Of a DNA stretch of 64,000 bases, positions 60,540 through 64,000 are shown in pieces. Position numbers and translations under genes: made by a program. Source of the DNA: Symbiodinium natans (lineage: Eukaryota; Sar; Dinophyceae; Suessiales; Symbiodiniaceae); contig CAJNDS010002131.1 of NCBI GenBank assembly GCA_905221605.1, positions 62,001 to 126,000 of the forward strand, given 5' to 3'. The notes under the pieces were generated by a model that was given only the letters and a program-made list of their open reading frames with translations, was not told the origin of the DNA and ran no database searches. Each line of letters opens with the position of its first letter. Position 1 is the first letter of the stretch.

Positions 60540-61577
60540 ATGATTAAAACATTAAAATCTGAACTAAGACTTAGACCGACCTACGATGAACTGATAGGAA
60601 TGATTGAAGCACAAGGCGATCCCAACAGACCACCCATTGAACAAGTTATTGACAGAAGGGCTACCTTGTTTAGAAATAATCAGTTCGGTAGTCAATTTGA
60701 TAACGTTGATTTTCTAGGCTTGAAGAAACAAGAAGAAGACAAAGTTAAGGAAGACTTAAGACAAGCTGATCTTAGAAAAACGGCAATGGCTACGGGTTCG
60801 TCAATGGGAGTGTTAAGTTATGGTGGTAGAACCCCAAGCTCTGCATATCAGTCAGGCGGTAGTGACTTCTTGGATCAAATGATTAACGCAGAATATGAAC
60901 AAGCGATAAGAACAGAATTAGAAACAGGTCTTTGCCGTCAAATGGAGAGCCGAGACAGATTAGTGGATGGTGCTAGAAGAGACTTAGGAGATGTTCATTC
61001 CCAACAATTGCCCGTGGGAGTGCCGATACATTCTATGGCTACTGACGTTGAGGATGATGATGATATGCCACCTTTAGAAACACCTACTGAAGTAGCAGAG
61101 GAGGGGGAAGAAGAAGAGGCAACCGATGATGAAGAAACTCAAGTGCCCCCACAATCTAGAAAACATAAGGAAACAATAGATTATAATGAAAATATAGATA
61201 GATGGAGACAAAAAGACATATCAGTAGATGACATACTGTATCAATTACATTTAAGAGGAATAACGCTGACTGAAGAACAAGAAGAAGAAATGTCAAAATT
61301 GAAAACGAAAGGTAAGGGTAAGTCAATAACAAAAAAGGATTATTTGATAAACTATGTGGAAAGACTTATACAAACGGGCAAGTGGGCGGACGAAGTCAAT
61401 GACCAACTTTTAAGAAGTAGGATGGAAGAATGGACACAGATGAAGAAAGGAAAAGGCAAAGGTATGATCAGAAAAGCGTTTGAAAGCGCGGGTAGTGCTT
61501 TATTAGATGCAGATAAGGAAGTCGCAAAGGATGCGTTAATCGCAGGTGCTCAAAGTGCCGTTATGAGTTTGTTATAA
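60540..61577 (+). CDS. Hypothetical virion-region protein with N-terminal LRPTYDEL motif
   Basis: 345 residues from ATG 60,540. It begins MIKTLKSELRLRPTYDELIG, a motif shared with the next gene (MLRLKPTYEEML). An acidic stretch at about 170-205 (EEGEEEEATDDEE) is followed by a Lys-rich region with KGKGKS and KGKGKGM, and the protein ends in an amphipathic/hydrophobic segment (AFESAGSALLDADKEVAKDA, then ALIAGAQSAVMSLL). Such a tail could interact with membranes or capsid pockets. It may be a minor virion protein, by position and shape only. Confidence 0.78.
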   Translation: MIKTLKSELRLRPTYDELIGMIEAQGDPNRPPIEQVIDRRATLFRNNQFGSQFDNVDFLGLKKQEEDKVKEDLRQADLRKTAMATGSSMGVLSYGGRTPSSAYQSGGSDFLDQMINAEYEQAIRTELETGLCRQMESRDRLVDGARRDLGDVHSQQLPVGVPIHSMATDVEDDDDMPPLETPTEVAEEGEEEEATDDEETQVPPQSRKHKETIDYNENIDRWRQKDISVDDILYQLHLRGITLTEEQEEEMSKLKTKGKGKSITKKDYLINYVERLIQTGKWADEVNDQLLRSRMEEWTQMKKGKGKGMIRKAFESAGSALLDADKEVAKDALIAGAQSAVMSLL

Positions 61578-61579
61578 TA

Positions 61580-61583
61580 TCTA
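61580..61583 (+). promoter_or_regulatory. TCTA motif before the 61,595 gene
   Basis: AATATCTAAAACTAAATAT precedes the ATG, with an 11-nt gap. Confidence 0.5.
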
Positions 61584-61594
61584 AAACTAAATAT

Positions 61595-62389
61595 ATGTTA
61601 AGGTTAAAACCAACTTATGAAGAAATGTTAAGGGAGGCAAGAACAAGAAGATTAAGAATATTACCAGAAAGGGAAAGAAGAACACAACAAGGAATGTTAT
61701 TAGATGAGGTGGATTTTGATGATTTTGATCTGGGTAAATATGATAAGAAGATCATAGTGACTAATGAGAACCCCCAGAAAGGAACGCAAACTGACTTATT
61801 TAGTGACCACTCTTCACACTCATCTACATCGGAAAGTTTGAAGACAGCAATTGAACCAGACAAAGAAGAACAACAGGTTGAGAGTGAGCACTCAATGCAA
61901 TCTAGTAAATCAAGTAGCAAATCAAGCGAAAAATCAGAAGAACAAGAACAACAAAAATCATTGATGAGAAGATTGTTTGATAGTTTGTTTGAAGAGGTGG
62001 AAGTAGAAATGCCAATATCGCGACAAACAAGTCATGATAGCGGAGCAAGGGGAAGCAATGAACCAATGCCTACTAAAAAAGATGAAACGCCTTTACCTTC
62101 TTCATCAAGTTCTTCTATTTCTGTTCACCAGAGTGATCCATATGATAATCTACCTATAGCTAGTAGTAATGCTAGTTCTCGTTCGTCACGAATGTCTCGC
62201 GAGGCTTCTGACGAAGCGTCAACTATACATTACGGTTCTTCACGACCTGCTTCAACAATACATTATGGTAGTGAAAGAAGCAACAGACCCATTAGTGTAA
62301 GAAGTTCTCCCATTTCGGTTAGAAGTTCTCATATATCAGTTAAGAGTTCCCCTATTGTTATTAGTTCTGCTTCCAGTAGTAGATCATAG
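61595..62389 (+). CDS. Ser-rich hypothetical protein with N-terminal LKPTYEEM motif
   Basis: 264 residues. It starts MLRLKPTYEEMLREARTRRL, parallel to the N-terminus of the preceding protein, then a short ordered part to about residue 60, then a long Ser/Glu/Gln-rich and finally Ser/Arg/Ile-rich disordered region with repeats SVRSSPISVRSSHISVKSSP. The repeats look like phosphorylation-prone low-complexity sequence. The shared N-terminal motif suggests that both proteins dock on the same partner, perhaps the capsid. Unknown family. Confidence 0.75.
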   Translation: MLRLKPTYEEMLREARTRRLRILPERERRTQQGMLLDEVDFDDFDLGKYDKKIIVTNENPQKGTQTDLFSDHSSHSSTSESLKTAIEPDKEEQQVESEHSMQSSKSSSKSSEKSEEQEQQKSLMRRLFDSLFEEVEVEMPISRQTSHDSGARGSNEPMPTKKDETPLPSSSSSSISVHQSDPYDNLPIASSNASSRSSRMSREASDEASTIHYGSSRPASTIHYGSERSNRPISVRSSPISVRSSHISVKSSPIVISSASSSRS

Positions 62390-62458
62390 CTTGAAAACGA
62401 ATGAGATATTTCTTTAATAGCTAACGCAATTTAAAGAAATATTCATATTATAAAATAA

Positions 62459-62833
62459 ATGGCTACTAACTACTTTGTTGGCAATGATGGAATTAAAACC
62501 ACAATAAACGACGATTTGTTTGATCTGCTTTGGAACTCGTTTGAGAGTGATGATGTTTCTACAACTGATAGCGACAGTTCGGAGATCATCAAGAAACAGA
62601 AAAAGAAAGTCTATAATGATAGGTTGAATGAAAAGAACAAAAATGAAGGTTATTTTAATGATTATTTCAAGAAAAATAATAAATGTTTTGAGTGTGAAAG
62701 GTGCGGTAAAACCATAAGTAGCACTAGCAATAAAGCTAAGCATCAGAACAGTGAAAGGTGTAAAAGAGTTTATGAAGATAGAAAACAAAAGGAGATAGAG
62801 GATAAAATCATTCTGAAGGTTTTACATGGTTAA
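62459..62833 (+). CDS. Small zinc-finger protein
   Basis: 124 residues. An acidic N-terminal half (DDVSTTDSDSSEII) is followed by a basic linker and a C-terminal finger FECERCGKTISSTSNKAKH with a following Cys (SERCKR), a C2HC pattern similar in layout to the fingers of the GIY-YIG proteins. The ATG is preceded by TTTAAAGA (G at 62,436, 23 nt before), the element seen at the polymerase gene, so it may be an early DNA-binding regulator. Confidence 0.75.
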   Translation: MATNYFVGNDGIKTTINDDLFDLLWNSFESDDVSTTDSDSSEIIKKQKKKVYNDRLNEKNKNEGYFNDYFKKNNKCFECERCGKTISSTSNKAKHQNSERCKRVYEDRKQKEIEDKIILKVLHG

Positions 62834-62850
62834 TAATAATTAATTAATTA

Positions 62851-62854
62851 TCTA
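62851..62854 (+). promoter_or_regulatory. TCTA motif before the integrase gene
   Basis: ATTATCTAATTATTATTAAT precedes ATG 62,868, with a 13-nt gap. Confidence 0.5.
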
Positions 62855-62867
62855 ATTATTATTAATT

Positions 62868-63038
62868 ATGAGTGCTAATGAGATATTGGAGAAAATATAT
62901 TATGATCTTGAGCGCGGTTACGGGTCTGTTAGAAGTTTGTATGAGGAAGCTAACAAGGATGGCGCGGGTGTCACTTTGCAGTATGTTAAGGATTGGGTGA
63001 AGAAGCAAAGCATCGAGAAGAAACTACAAGAATTATAA
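62868..63038 (+). pseudogene. Integrase N-terminal part (frame 1, 56 residues)
   Basis: From ATG 62,868 to TAA at 63,036. IYYDLERGYGSVRSLYEEAN and VTLQYVKDWVKKQS match the N-terminal helical region found before the catalytic core in Polinton/Mavirus-type integrases (GS...LY...V..WL..Q pattern). The catalytic core follows in the +1 frame; the two frames overlap between 63,001 and 63,035, so a single-base skip or one-base error there joins them. Too short to be an integrase alone. Confidence 0.75.
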
Positions 63039-63795
63039 TAGCTATTCCCCGCCTTATGCTAGGGCTGTTTTTAGCGTTGATATTATGGATATGGTAAGCT
63101 TGATGAAAGACACTGACACCTTCAAGGAGGAGTATAAAAGATACGCTTTATTATGCATTGACAATTTTAGCAAGAAGATGCATATAGTGCCTATGGAGAA
63201 CAGAGACGGTGAGACGGTGTATGATGCTTTTATGGAGTGCTTTAAAGTTATGGGTTATCCTAACAGTATGTATTCAGATGATGACGGGGCATTTAATTAT
63301 AAAAAGTTTCAGGATTTTTTGAAAGGTGAAGGTATTGAACATATAGTAACTTTGACCCATGCAAATGTAGCAGAGAGGGCCATTAGGACGATTAAGAAGA
63401 TGATCACCGATAGGGCTTTGGTGACTAAAGGGGCTTGGACGATCTTATTGAAACCTGCGTTGGACAAGTATAATAAAACAATGAAACATTCAACGACTGA
63501 GATGACACCAAATGAAGCGCACAAGGACGACAACCATCTTACAGTAAAATCAAACTCTGTTTTAAAAGAAAAATATTTACGCAAGTATCCTAAGGTAGAG
63601 GTCGGGGATAAAGTTAAAATATTTGTAAAGGGAAAGGGAAACTATACAAGTCGTAAAGAAAGTAGGAACCAGTGGAGCGAGAGAATTTATGAAGTTAAGG
63701 AAGTAGGCAGAGATGGACAACTAAACAAACACTATATATTGGATGGATTGAGTAAAAAATATAACAGGCATGAAATTTTATTAATTGATGATTAA
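63025..63795 (+). pseudogene. rve-type (retroviral-like) integrase catalytic part
   Basis: The open frame begins after a stop at 62,998 and its first ATG is 63,085, but homology-like sequence starts earlier (NYNSYSPPYARAVFSVDIMD). First catalytic Asp at codon 63,079 (FSVDIMD). Second in YSDDDGAF at about residue 66 of the ATG form, and Glu in NVAERAIRTIKKM at residue 97, completing DDE. The C-terminal KVEVGDKVKIFVKGKG and YNRHEILLID form the SH3-like domain usual in Polinton integrases. It inserts the linear element into host DNA. Starting at 63,085 would lose the first Asp, so the gene needs the upstream frame to work. Confidence 0.88.
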
Positions 63796-63796
63796 A

Positions 63797-63827
63797 CTAC
63801 TTAAAGACATAACGCCCTAGTATATTA
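63797..63827 (+). promoter_or_regulatory. Early-type promoter element before the last gene
   Basis: Begins CTACTTAAAGACATAACGCC and continues CTAGTATATTA. It matches the downstream half of the 44,993-gene promoter (45,001-45,030, minus strand) at about 28 of 31 positions with one inserted base. Confidence 0.65.
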
Positions 63828-63832
63828 GTAAG

Positions 63833-64000
63833 ATGATAAGTATTAACAAATATGTTGACAGATTAACCAGCAAGAAGGAGGAACTCGCTAAAATTGAGTT
63901 CAAACTAAAAGAAGTTGGAGAATTACTATATGAAACGAAATTTACTGGTTTATTTGACCGTGATGATGACCACTTATTAGTTTGTGAAAATGAAAAGCTA
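63833..64000 (+). CDS. Hypothetical protein, cut by the window edge
   Basis: 56 residues from ATG 63,833 to the edge without a stop. It begins MISINKYVDRLTSKKEELAK, a predicted coiled coil, then an acidic stretch (GLFDRDDDHLL). It shares its promoter with the leftmost gene of the element. Function unknown. Confidence 0.65.
   Translation, partial: MISINKYVDRLTSKKEELAKIEFKLKEVGELLYETKFTGLFDRDDDHLLVCENEKL

Larger units (their letters stand above)
44290..64000. mobile_element. Integrated Polinton-like virus / Maverick-type element (right end outside window)
   Basis: From about 44.3 kb the base composition drops sharply to AT-rich and gene density becomes viral: short gaps, both strands, about 23 genes in 20 kb. 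The gene set is diagnostic of Polintons and polinton-like viruses: B-family DNA polymerase of the protein-primed type, rve-type integrase, A32-like packaging ATPase, double-jelly-roll major capsid protein and single-jelly-roll penton protein. Accessory genes are three GIY-YIG nucleases, an S74-chaperone fibre and a lipase-like protein. No Ulp1-type maturation protease is seen in the window. Two genes are frameshifted, so this copy may be inactive. Terminal repeats are not identified. Confidence 0.9.

Noticed and set aside
63085-63795. Treating the 236-codon frame as a complete integrase
   Set aside because: Its ATG lies after the first catalytic Asp, and the upstream frame carries the expected N-terminal region.

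Overview
The window looks like nuclear DNA of a dinoflagellate (best guess: a Symbiodiniaceae-like alga) with a Polinton-like virus (PLV/Maverick-type element) integrated in it. The host assignment rests on dozens of plant-type TTTAGGG telomere-like tracts, a Ty1/copia polyprotein with the KGKGK and acidic/Tyr/Trp-rich tracts common in dinoflagellate proteins, and long GC-rich same-strand open frames. The species cannot be read from the sequence.

Region 1 (about 1-12.3 kb, GC-rich, all coding on the minus strand): a Ty1/copia-type retrotransposon runs off the left edge. Its polyprotein holds a gag-like region, a CCHC knuckle, an aspartic protease (LDCGAT), then two unusual inserted domains, then integrase, and after a +1 frame change the rest of integrase plus reverse transcriptase. 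The inserted domains are a predicted Rossmann-type nucleobase methyltransferase (LPCTKWC, FEWP) and a predicted TET/JBP-like 2-oxoglutarate/Fe(II) dioxygenase (HxD at residues 1490/1492, H1557, R1566, counting from a TTG at 7687). A retrotransposon carrying a base methylase-like and a base oxidase-like domain is the most striking host-side observation. Upstream lies a second broken minus-strand gene in three frames, probably from a dinoflagellate retroelement, with a W-x-C-x2-C...C-x2-C zinc finger.

Region 2 (about 12.3-44 kb): no convincing genes. It is a mosaic of unique sequence with some 40 short interstitial telomere-type arrays in both orientations, local telomere variants (GGGTTAA, TTGAGGG, GGCC-interrupted, AAACCCTAG), microsatellites, G/C homopolymers, and several families of roughly 80-160 bp foldback (MITE-like) elements, some in two or three copies. 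This suggests subtelomeric or former telomeric DNA.

Region 3 (about 44.3-64 kb, AT-rich, compact): a PLV/Polinton with protein-primed-type DNA polymerase B, A32-like packaging ATPase, double-jelly-roll major capsid protein, penton/minor capsid protein, a fibre-like protein ending in an S74 intramolecular chaperone, a class 3 lipase-like protein, three GIY-YIG nucleases with C-terminal zinc fingers, an rve-type integrase, and about a dozen small unknown proteins. Replication genes, GIY-YIG genes and zinc-finger genes tend to have a TTAAAGA element 21-35 nt before the ATG. Capsid-region genes have TCTA 11-16 nt before the ATG, like the late motif described for CroV and the virophage Mavirus. 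Fibre and integrase genes are each split by a one-base frame change, so the copy is either decaying or carries sequence errors. The right end of the element is outside the window and no Ulp1-type protease was seen.
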